Of a stretch of DNA of 64,000 nt, positions 37,038 to 64,000 are shown one piece after another. Source of the stretch: Latrodectus hesperus (Eukaryota > Arthropoda > Arachnida > Araneae > Theridiidae); NCBI GenBank assembly GCA_037975125.1, contig CM075853.1, positions 71,154,109 to 71,218,108 on the forward strand, written 5' to 3'. Both the position numbers and the translations under genes were made by a program. Every line of letters begins with the position of its first letter. Within the stretch, counting starts at the first letter, position 1. A model generated the notes under the pieces. That model saw only the letters and a program-made list of their open reading frames with translations. It made no database searches and was not told the DNA's origin.

Positions 37038-39794
37038 CGCTGTGTGGTATTCATTATTTGATTACCAAATTGTAAACAGATTTAAAATGAAATGGTCTCA
37101 CTAATATTTCCACTTTGTAGTTCTAAATTAATTGTAGATTCGTTTCCAAGTAGTTAATGTATCAGCGATTAATGCAATGTACAAACTTAAATTTTAGTTT
37201 GTATTCCAAACCCTTTACCAGTTTAAAATTTTAAGACATAGAAAGAATAAGTTTTAACCTTTCCAGATTATTTAAACTGAAAACTGCATTTTCCTTTTAA
37301 TTAACATATTTCAATATTCAAAAATAAGTATGCTTAAAATTCAAAATGAATATTTGCTGACCATACACAGTGAGGTTCTTATTATTAGTCTTATATATTC
37401 TAATTTATACATATCTTCTCATTGTAAACATTTTTCAAAGCTTTCTTCACAATATATATAATATATTTATTCTATTCCAATATTTTAGCTGTGTGTAAGT
37501 TCAATATAATTGACTTAGTAGAAAAAGTGAAATAGTGAAATAGTAGAATAGTGAAATATAGTTGAAATAATGTTTCCTAGCAGTATTTATTTACGCTGAA
37601 TCATACTGTGTTCAAAAATTTATGATTTCCTAAATTTGATGTTTACACAGTTAAATAATGTACATCACATAAAGTTAATTATTTTAATAAAAATAACTTC
37701 AAATATTTTTCCTTAATATTATCAAGAAATATTGTTTTTGAATTAAATTGTTTTCATTAAAATTTTATTAATTATAAAATTCGTTTAAATTAAAAGTGGT
37801 TTTACTAGCAATAATTAACTTAAATTGATTATTTTCACTAGCAATTTAAAAATAATTATATTTCTTATAAATAAACAATTACTTTTTAATAAAAATCAAA
37901 ACAATTATTTTTATAAAGAATTACTCTGCTTTATATGCTGGATATATTTCTAAAATCAACACATTCAGTTAAATTAAATACATTTTTTTCTTTATCAGTA
38001 TTCCTTTTTGTTTGGCAATTATATTATTCAATTAAATATTTTTTGATCATCAAAAATTTTATATAAACAATTCTTTGGAAAATTTAAATCATTCATTAAA
38101 ATAATTTTGATCAAAATACGTTTAATAAAATACAATATAAGAGAAAAAATGAATATACTTTTATAATGAATGATAATAATTCGCCTTAAATTTAGAGTGA
38201 AGTAGAGTAGTATGTAATAGAAATAAAATACACTTAAACAATATTATTATCATCATCATATGATTAAACATAATAATAAAGATAATAAATTAATTTTAAC
38301 TCCAAAATACTTTTCTAATTATATACGATAGATTTTACCAAAAGTATATTAAAATTAGAAAACAAGCCATTTATATCAAATTTGATTCCAATTAAGAGTA
38401 ATTGATTATAAGACATCAATAATCAGACTGCTAAGACAGTTGGAAATAATAAAAATGTAATTACTTGGATATTCCATAACCCGGAACTGAATTACAATTA
38501 ATTCAATAACTCAGATTTTATAACAAGATTCCTAACGCAATTTCTAAGCTTCGAAAACTTAAATTATCTTTATTCTGGCAATGATTTTCATTATGATGTT
38601 TTAAATAAATTAAAAAAAAAAACAGATTTGTAATTATAAGCGAGTCCTAAAGGATAATAAATTTAAAAGTCTGTTTATAAATGTTACTTTAAGCACACAC
38701 ACAATTATTGTCAAATACATATAACAAAATAAGTTAGCCTTAAAATATATAAATTGTCAATTGTGTGATAATACTCAAGATAAAATAGATCTGTAACATG
38801 AATTGAGAAATACTTTGTAGTTCAACTTAAGATAATATTACTTAAGATAATTTGTCGTTCATCTTAAGATAACTTAACTTTTCAAAATTGAATGTAGATC
38901 GAAGCTATTTATCTCAGATTTCAGGGGTTATTATTATTGGATGTACAAGAAATGCAAATTTATTTTATTAAATACTTCACAAAACAAATATATAATCATC
39001 ATGGTAGAGTAATAAACCAAGTCAAATAAAAGTAACACCTAATTGATGTAACGTTTAACATTTAATCAAGTTTTTAAGCTTAAACATTTTGTACAAACAA
39101 CTAAGTTTTTTTTTCGGCTATGAATATAAAAATATTAATCAAAATTAGGCAACTGAAATTAAAGATAGTGTGTTTTAATGTTTAAGTGGCATAATAAATC
39201 ACGTGATTATAAATTTTTCATACTTTTCTATTATTGTTCAGTATATTCTCACAATAAGTATGAAATAAGAGAAAAATCAAAATCATATTTTAATTTTCCA
39301 CACCCTGCATGTGAATGAATTTATAACTGATAGTATGGTAAACATGCATAAAAAATTCTATTTAAATTTGAGAAAAATTTTTTTAATTTTTTCTTCCGAA
39401 GGAAAATAAGTAAATTTTTAAAACAACTCTAGTTACTTGTTTGGATAATTAACAATTGTGTTTAGATAAATTATTTGTGTAAAATATGTGATAAAAAATA
39501 ATGTTCTATTTCTTGACAGTATAAAAAAATATTTACTGAAATTTTTATGAACTGATGCATAAATTTTGAATGAGAATGTATGAGAAAGTGAACCAAAAAT
39601 GAATGAATTAATTTGGTATCTTCTACTTATTAGGCTGAGAGACATTGAAAAAATAATTAAGAGAACTATATCAAAAGCAAGATAAGCTACAGGCTATTAA
39701 TCATGCACTTCTAAAAATTTTCTAGGTGAAAAAGCGATGAAAGAAATCATGTAAAAACAGAAAAATTGTGTCAACTTCAAAGTGTGTTCTTTAG
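37038..39794. other. AT-rich non-coding DNA
   Basis: Nothing recognisable. A simple GTGAAATA-type repetition occurs at about 37526-37557. Confidence 0.65.
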
Positions 39795-39799
39795 TATTA

Positions 39800-39900
39800 A
39801 AATCATTGGTGATTGAATTTGAGCCCACCTATCTTATTTACAAAGTAGATAAGAGGCTTATCCTGTGTTCTTCCAATATTATCCATGTAGTCAGAGTAGG
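39800..39900 (-). repeat. tRNA-like relic (SINE head or tRNA pseudogene)
   Basis: On the minus strand an A-box-like word (TGGATAATATTGG, 39873-39885) is followed by AGAACACAGGATAAGCC, a possible anticodon arm (CTTAT / ATAAG), and a B box GGGCTCAAATTC (39815-39826). The boxes are about 46 bases apart, longer than a standard tRNA but compatible with a long variable arm or an insertion. The acceptor stem is not evident, so it is not a functional tRNA by what I see. It may be the head of a SINE whose body has decayed. Confidence 0.45.
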
Positions 39901-40563
39901 AGAAATTAATAAAGTTAATATATCAAATTTCTAGTGTCAACAAATATTTAATTGTTTTTGAAAGGAAAACAAAACAATAAACTGTGAGTCAAATTTCATC
40001 TGTCATGAAATAAGATGCAAAATAGTATGTACTTGAATTAAATGTAAATTACTGTATTTCATCTTTTAGTATACTCTTTGTAGCTATTCTTAGGATGTGC
40101 CCTATTCTTGTAATTAATTTAATAAATAATTCTTTAGAACTAATTCCATTTTTTCATTCCAAGAATGATTATTATGACCTTATTTATTCATTTATATGAA
40201 TAATATGTCTACATTTTATGAAATTTCCAAAAGTTTATAAGATATATTTTATAAGTCCTATAAATTCTATATTTAAAAATATATTTATGATGACTTTTAA
40301 ATCGTAAAAGATGTCTTTAAATGTATTTACTTCAATCAATCAATAACTTTATCAAATTGAAGGAAAAACGTTAATTTAATGTATACAATGATTTTGACTA
40401 ATATAAAGAATTCATTTTTAATCCAATCCGTAAAATATTAAACTCCCTTTGTAAAAATATATTTGTATTTCTTAAAATTTACCTGAAGTGATTCAATGAT
40501 GTTAAGTATAAGGTTTAAGCCCCGAACATTCTTTCAACTGTTGAATTCTGAATAAATGTAATG
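39901..40563. other. AT-rich non-coding DNA
   Basis: Nothing recognisable. Confidence 0.65.
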
Positions 40564-40604
40564 CTTTGGATTTTATTTTAATGGTATTAAAATAAAGTCC
40601 AAAG
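40564..40604. repeat. 19-bp hairpin with 3-base loop
   Basis: CTTTGGATTTTATTTTAAT at 40564-40582 pairs with 40586-40604 with one mismatch, loop GGT. A weaker outer pairing (GAACATTCT near 40524 with GGAATGTTG near 40608) may extend it. It could be the core of a small foldback element. Confidence 0.8.
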
Positions 40605-43600
40605 ACGGAATGTTGGTTGATGTGATTCAGTAACTCTCTCATAATGCTTAAGAATTTTGAAATTATGAAATTTGGTAAATTAGTCTTAAAGGTCAACTTT
40701 GTTATACTCTTACTACTTAATGAGTAATGCTGCTTAATAGGTAATAGAATAATTGATATAAAGTAAATCAGTTATACTGTTACTAGTACGTAAATGCGTT
40801 TGCAAATAGCAAGGGATAACATCGGTGTAAATTAGTATGGTCCGTTTCCATGTTAAATTAAAATATTTTGAGGTAAAAGGTTTTGTAAATTTAGCATTTT
40901 ATTCTCGACGTACCAAATATCTGGAGTTCATGTAAATCAATAAAAGTATTTGCCTAATATCCAACAAATTAATCAAAATGTATCTTAAATTATGAAAATA
41001 ATTAAATCGTTTGAAAGAATATATATACATAAACATCCCATAATACAAAATATTAATAAGAAACCATCACTTGCAAAGAAGTGCTGATATTTAAGCATAC
41101 ATTTATCAGATCCGTTTTGTTCCCTTTAAAAAAAGCTGTTATTTTTCCAGCCTTTTATTTCTTTATTCCTGTTTATCTGTTAGCAAAAAAATTTACTTTT
41201 TCTAATTAAAGAAAAAAATGGGTTTAATGATTTTAACATTTGATTGTTCAAGATTGTTGGGTTTATTTTATATCTATACGTTTTCATTCATCTGTTTTCA
41301 ACATGATTCAATAATTATCAGGCTTGTTTAAATCTGTAATAGATAAATAGTTTGTTATAGAAACACTTAACTATTTTGAAAACTTCCATGTGAGTGTTTA
41401 TTTCCTTTACATCGTTACATTTTTAAACTTTTCCCCATATTTACATTTCTTGTTAAATAGCATCATAGTAATTTTCTTATTTAAATCAGTAAAAATATTA
41501 TAGTAAATTTTCTATACGCATAATCTTTGAATGTTGCCTTATATATTATAATTTAAAATATAATTACAAAACACTAGAAGTTTGATAATTTTATTGAACT
41601 AATCTTTATTAAATTCTCCGATTTCTATTATCAATGAACTGATAATAAATAGTGCAAAGAACTTTAAATAAATGACATAGAATATAAATATCTCAAAGCA
41701 GGTGATTATTTATGACTTAAAGACAACATAAAAGATTGTTTTCTCTTTAAATAAAATTTTAATCTCATATTCCATCAATTACTAACTTAATTACGTCCTT
41801 ACCTTATTTTTTGTCATTATCCTATTAGTATAATTTAATTAAAAATAAACAACCCAGAATAACACTATAATTAAACTTGAGTAAACTACTGTTTGAAAAT
41901 TTTGTTACTGAAGGAAAATAATGAACGATTCTAATTATTCAAACTACTGATATATATTAAAATCTGTTGTTGAAAAACTGCTTAACTATTCCAATAAAGT
42001 ATTTTTAACAATAAATTACATTTCCATTTTAGCCATATCATGTTAAAATAGAATTAAGAATTGAAATCTTAAAGATTTGAATTAAATATTTATTAATCCT
42101 TTATTAAAAATAACATTTATAAATCCATTTATTAAACATAAGTAATGCAAATAAATTTTGTGATTATGAGGTTTATAATTTAGATTATGAATCCATAGAT
42201 AATTCTTTGAACATTTAATATATAGAAATATGTTAAGATGTTTAATTTATGTGTGCATATTTAATCTAGAGTATAAATGATCGTTACATTAAATACTTTC
42301 TGAATTTCATTACTTTCATATGTCATTTCATAAGTATATAATTAAATATATTATATTTAATTATATTTTAATTTAATTTTTAAAATTATAATCATTAAAC
42401 CAGATTTATCTGAAGTGATTATTAAAGGGACTGCTAAGACTGACATTTTAAGAATAAAAAAGTGGTGATACTAACTATAATTAATATGAATTTTACTTAA
42501 AACAATCATAATTGAACTAAACGAATTGTGCAAAATGAAATATTTATATTTTAAAGAATACAAGAAATTTTAAAAGTGCAGTCATTGGACTGAATAAAAA
42601 TCTTGTATTCCGACTGTTTTCCAACACTTGAATTACTGAGGCGAATCGTGATCTAATATTAATATTGTTGATTTTATTTATTTCAAAGACGTTTTCACTC
42701 ATAATAAGCAAACATGCAAATCACAAAGTAGTGAATTATTAATGTTCTGTCTTCCTTGTGTGGATATTTTGCTAATGATTGTTTAAAATTCTGCAAGGAA
42801 TTTCCTATTTATGTATTCTCTTATAACAGATACAATGTTTATTTATTCCATGTATGCCAGTTACTTTCTCATTTTCTAAGTTTCAATTTATGTTTGTTTT
42901 TATCAATATTAACTGCTTGAATAATTTCAAAGCCTCTGAGTGCTATTAATAACTTATAATTTATTTTCGAAAGATTTTTGAAAGTTAACCACATTATGCT
43001 TATAAGAAATAAATATCATTCTTTCAACATACGAATATCACAAAGTAAAAATACTCATATGTTTTATATGATACATAATTGCTATGCTAATTAATTTTTA
43101 TAGTAGTTTTTAAGTTTGAATTGTTTTGTATTTAGTTAGCAACAGATAAACATATCTAGCAATTAAAACGTTCTGAAAACATGTTTGAAATTAAATGAGA
43201 AAGTTTCATTATATTCACTGAAAAGTTGAATTAAATATCTTAAAAATAAACTTTAATATATGGTGTTTTACATAAGTATTGCTTTAAAAATATTTCACTT
43301 AGAAAACAAATACGTGACTCCAATAGACAGGACATGTATAAAATGTGATGAATAAATGGATAATTCTGCATGTATGTATGGCATTATAATGTTAAATACA
43401 TTCGTTTTTTAATACTTGACTAAGTGAAGATCATTTTGTTGATAAAATTTCTCTGTATTTAAAACTGTTTAGTTTGGTGTATTCTTGTAAGTGAGCAATG
43501 TATCATTTTTTCATTACATTCATCTTGATGAACGATTATTAAAATTAATTTATATGTCAATGATTCATCACTGATCCTTAATATTCCAATAAAATATTTT

Positions 43601-44365
43601 CCCATATGAAATACTTTATTACAAATGGCTAGTTTTAAATAAAAAACATTTTATGTGATCGCAATTTTTTTTCAAATCATCATCAACCAAACAATGGTTA
43701 CCAAATAAAAAGGTAGAATCCACGGAAAACATACTAACTTAATGATGTATTTTTTTAAAATAATCTACTAGCAATTACTCAACTTCATCTATAGATTTAT
43801 ATAAGGGATGTTTGCATTAATATATGATGTTTATGGTCAGGAAAATAGTACAGATGGTAGTTTGTTAGATTGTCTTTGATACTTATACATTCAGCAACAA
43901 ATATAGCTATGGACTCAAAAGTGTGTAAATTCTCTTCTAAAAATGGCCTCCAACTCTCTGTCAAACATTTCCCACTGTTTATTTTCTGAATATGTATGTT
44001 TTGTTGAATGTAAATGACTTACAATAAAGTTTCCTTATTTATCAATTAGTGATCCATTATGTGGTATATGTAGCCTTTAAGAAATTATGGACAGAGTGAA
44101 AACATACGTTTGGACTCTAATCCTGATAATCCTGGAAAATCCTGCAATAAACTCATAAAATCTTGTTACAAGAAAATACAGTATGTTTCATCGATCAAAC
44201 AATCTGGCATGATGTAAAAACCTACCAGATAATCCCTAAGGTTACCTACCTAAACGTTCACGGAAAATTTCTGCTGGTGTTTATGAGGAGTTGTACAGAG
44301 CTGATAGCTGATACTACAAATGTGTTGATTGCACATGTTGAAAAGGTCTTATCTATTAAATGTTG
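40605..44365. other. AT-rich non-coding DNA
   Basis: No gene or element recognised. A 31-bp AT-only palindrome lies at 42336-42366. The frame at 44163-44369 sits in somewhat richer DNA but shows no motif. Confidence 0.6.
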
Positions 44366-44413
44366 CTAAATATTACTAATCGTATTACATGCACTAAATA
44401 TTACTAATCGTAT
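44366..44413. repeat. Exact 20-bp direct repeat, 28-bp period
   Basis: CTAAATATTACTAATCGTAT occurs at 44366-44385 and again at 44394-44413, separated by TACATGCA. It directly abuts the tRNA-like relic on its right, so it may be a tail or target-site duplication of that element. Confidence 0.9.
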
Positions 44414-44525
44414 GCCATTGTTCTTCATCCCCACCATCCATTGCTCTCAAAGAACATTTAATAACCAGAGCACTTGATAGGAGCCGAACCCATTACTTAG
44501 TGTACAACACTCTGGTAAAGGTAGA
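44414..44525 (-). repeat. tRNA-derived SINE relic
   Basis: On the minus strand, TACCAGAGTGTTGTAC (44502-44517) resembles an A box, and GGTTCGGCTCC (44480-44490) is a good B box (10 of 11 to the consensus). The boxes are only 11 bases apart, so part of the tRNA-like region has been lost. The sequence continues to about 44414 with raised G+C and meets the 20-bp direct repeat there. Confidence 0.45.
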
Positions 44526-61297
<16,772 letters not shown>

Positions 61298-61683
61298 AAA
61301 TGTAGCTTAACGACCACATTTTATAATTCGAAGAAAAATTCTTGAAAAAGGAAACAATAACAGCAAAAGTACTTCCGCTCAAAAATACCGTAGAGAATTA
61401 AAATTTCCTAAACTAGAAAAGAGGCTTGTTTGCTAGGCTGAGAAAAATTAGAAAATTGAACATACCTGTTTATGGTAATTTCATTAGGGAGACATCCAAC
61501 TGTCTTTATGTGAAGCTGAACATAAGCGATTTCAAAGTATCAGATGGTTGGTTAGAAAAAAAATAAACCATACATGGTTTGAACTTCAGTAAAGTTTGTG
61601 GTGAAAGTGAAATCAATGAAATAAGTGTTTTTACGAATGAATCTTGTTTTGCGCCTTTTCTGATTATAGTGCATTCTAAATAA
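61298..61683 (+). pseudogene. pogo/Tigger-like transposase fragment (CENP-B-type DNA-binding)
   Basis: A relic of the N-terminal DNA-binding half of a pogo/Tigger-family transposase. The first frame (61298-61436) reads NVA, stop, RPHFIIRRKILEKGNN, then AQKYRRELKFPKLEKRLVC and a TAG. One frameshift later (61438-61683) it reads KIRKLNIPVYGNFIRE, VKLNISDFKVSDGWLEKK, a TAA at 61564, then HGLNFSKVCGESEIN and a short tail to a stop at 61681. The block from FPKLEK to GWLEKK is the Tc5/CENP-B-type helix-turn-helix, and HGLNFSKVCGES is the family linker. The DDE catalytic domain is absent or unrecognisable. No terminal repeats were found. Confidence 0.85.
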
Positions 61684-62734
61684 ATCTTTTTAATAATATT
61701 TTTTATAAAGAAAAAAATAGTTTGGTAAAAAAGGTAGATTTTGATTATTTAATAGATAATTTTTCTATTTTATGAACAGTCTGCTTTAAGAATTGCTTTA
61801 ATAACTCTTACAATTCTGGAAAACGGGCGTCAACTGTACAAATAACATTAAATTACTGACTTGTTTACAATATCATTTCATAAAAAATGATGAATAAAAT
61901 GTTCCGAATAATTTATGGTCATAAATTTGGATTATATACTCTATTTATGTGACAAATGTGTATAAGGATCTTTTATCCAATTTTGCTACAATCCAATTAT
62001 GCTACAAAATATAAAATAAATTCCGAATTTTTAGATTGAAAATTTTAATAATTTGTCATATAATCATTAATAATAATAATCTTGTACAAACAATACATAA
62101 CTTATTCTCATTTTAACATAATACTTAAAAACATTCTGTATACGTGCAAAAAAACAATAATTAATCTTGTAGTAACAATAATTAAAATCTGGTATTTAAG
62201 GTGTTTTTCTATAATTCAACTTGAAATATAATCGTTCCGCTTATGTATTTTTTTTATTAAGAAATGTATTGTTTAAGAAATACATCAAAAACTCTGATAA
62301 ATATGGGATTTAATTTTCCAAAATATTATGAAAGTAAAGAAATTTATTTCAGTTTATTTGAAAGTAAATATTCTTTTCTTATTTCGAAAACTCCTCCAAC
62401 AAGCTTAAAATAAATAATGATTCTAGTCTTGAGAAAGTTTTCAAGCAATGTGCTCTACCAACCATGGTCTTTTTCTAATCAAAAGTAAACAAATCATTAC
62501 TACATAACATAAAAGATAAACAAATCATTACTGCGAAACTTAAAAAAGTTTACTAGGCACATGAAGATTCTTATGCCTAAAAAAGTTTTTTGATATAATT
62601 TAAATCAAATCTAAGGTTTTATAAATAAAATTATTTGAATCTTCGTTTTTAGAAATAAATTAATTAAATTATTGTATATGAGGTAAAATTATTACTAGGC
62701 AAACGGATAACTTTTGCTTTTTATAAGTCTTATT
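61684..62734. other. AT-rich non-coding DNA
   Basis: Only a short direct repeat is seen: TAAACAAATCATTACT at about 62487 and again about 31-34 bases later. Confidence 0.6.
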
Positions 62735-63374
62735 TATCCTATAAAATTTTTATATACATAAGCATTATTATTTTGTATAATTATTCTATAATGTATAAAT
62801 TATGCATTGCCCTTGTATATAATAAATTTATTAAACTATTCTAAAGCATTTTTTTTAAATTTTTGTGTAATAATGTGTAAAATTTGCTATTTTAACTTGA
62901 TTTATAAATTTTACCTCATAATGCCACACTATCAAATAATAGCTATAATATCTTTCTAAAAAATATATCTAAGTGAGAGATATTTGATAACTAAGCAATA
63001 AAATCACATCAAACCGATCGAATAAATAATATTTATATAAAATAAAATATTTTATAAGCATTGTTATTCTATATAATTCTTCTATAATATATAAATAATG
63101 CATTACCCTTGTATATAATAAATTCATTAAACTATTCTGTTTGCTTTCATTTATCATTCATTTACTTAATTTTGTTTTAAGAATTTTTTTAAATATAAGC
63201 GGAATCATATGTAAAATTCATAATTTTTACTTGATTTATAATTTTAACCTGATAATGCCACACTGTAAAAATAATATCAATCAAACGTTTGTAAAAACAC
63301 ATCTAAGTGGGAGATATTTGAGAACTAAGCAATAAAATTACATCAAACCATTAGGATAAATAATATTTATATTT
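62735..63374. repeat. Diverged tandem duplication, units about 300 and 340 bp
   Basis: Unit 1 (about 62735-63035) and unit 2 (about 63036-63374) share, in the same order, CCTTGTATATAATAAA, TTAAACTATTCT, ACTTGATTTATAA, ATAATGCCACACT, ATCTAAGTG with GAGATATTTGA, AACTAAGCAATAAAAT and ACATCAAACC. The offset grows from 296 at the left to 334 at the right because unit 2 carries about 40 extra bases after TTAAACTATTCT. A trace of AATAAATAATATTTATAT follows each unit. No coding content. Confidence 0.9.
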
Positions 63375-64000
63375 AAAGTTAACAATAAAGTTAATAACAA
63401 AAAGTTAATAACAATTATATTGCTTATCAAAAATACTGCAAAATTAGAAATGCAGCTTTTTGAAAAATCATTATTTAATAATGAATTGTAAAAATAAATG
63501 GGAATACAAATATGAATTACAATATTAAAGCATCAACAGAATATTTTATACATTGTTTTCATATTTATTGTCAGTATCATTAGCTCCCAAATTTCTTTTT
63601 ATTCATATCTTTAATACTTATGTTTCTTTGCATTCTCATATTTTTATTTTTCCTTGAAGATATATTTCGTGAATTTATTTCACAACAAGTATAAATAAAA
63701 GTTACAGTTATGAAAATGATCAAACAAATACTTAGTAAGAATTGTCAATATGCAAAATAAATTGAGTTATCATTGTTTTACTGATTCATCAATCATATAT
63801 GCATTTAAATTTGAAATTATTTTCATTTGAATTCCCATACAAAGTTGACATTATGTTGGCGATTGAGTAAAATGTATTTAAGTGTTGCACTAGATTGATA
63901 TCTCGCAGTATAAAATGGTTTCATAATAACATGATTGAGATAATTATTGGTGTCATTGGTTTCATAATATATCTTAACATTAAATAAGTAACAAAGCATT
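63375..64000. other. AT-rich non-coding DNA to window end
   Basis: Nothing recognisable. Confidence 0.6.

Noticed and set aside
42336..42366. 31-bp AT-only palindrome
   Set aside because: It consists only of A and T in a region dominated by such words, so it is far weaker evidence than the G+C-containing hairpins.

Overview
The window is very AT-rich (well under 30% G+C by eye) eukaryotic, animal-type intergenic DNA. I find no intact protein-coding gene, no rRNA or tRNA gene I would defend as functional, no operon structure and no CRISPR. It holds broken transposable elements, tRNA-derived SINE relics, long (TA)n microsatellites and a few near-perfect short inverted repeats, set in featureless AT-rich DNA. 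The DNA-transposon and LINE families are those common in arthropod genomes. From memory, the Tc1-like, Tc3-like and LINE fragments resemble copies seen in spiders, so an arachnid is my best guess; this is inference and no search was run.

Layout. 1-15 kb is the element-rich part: a tRNA-derived SINE relic (about 2.66-2.92 kb), a complete but dead hAT element with 8-bp target duplication (3734-6034), a SINE with perfect 9-bp target duplication (6239-6592), a Tc3-like transposon with repeated ends on both sides (8526-9856), an unrecognised coding relic below a TATA-like box (10.59-10.91 kb), and a Tc1-like fragment ending at a small foldback (11.24-11.50 kb). 15-35 kb is mostly bare AT-rich DNA with (TA)n arrays (the largest about 510 bp at 20.6-21.1 kb), two unexplained islands of higher G+C (23.06-23.46 and 26.09-26.51 kb), and two near-perfect hairpins at 30.17 and 31.22 kb.

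35-64 kb carries a second Tc1-like transposase relic (35750-36172), a tRNA-like relic (39.8-39.9 kb), a third hairpin (40.56 kb), another tRNA-like relic beside a 20-bp direct repeat (44.37-44.52 kb), a 5'-truncated LINE on the minus strand whose stop codon abuts a (TA)n array (49.88-51.15 kb), a pogo/Tigger-like relic (61.3-61.7 kb) and a diverged tandem duplication of about 300 bp (62.7-63.4 kb).

Nothing here works together as a pathway. All transposase and reverse-transcriptase copies are frameshifted, stopped or deleted and can at most be moved by related active copies elsewhere. The least ordinary signals are the hairpins, the symmetric repeated-end structure of the Tc3-like element, the LINE/(TA)n junction and the unrecognised coding relic at 10.6-10.9 kb.
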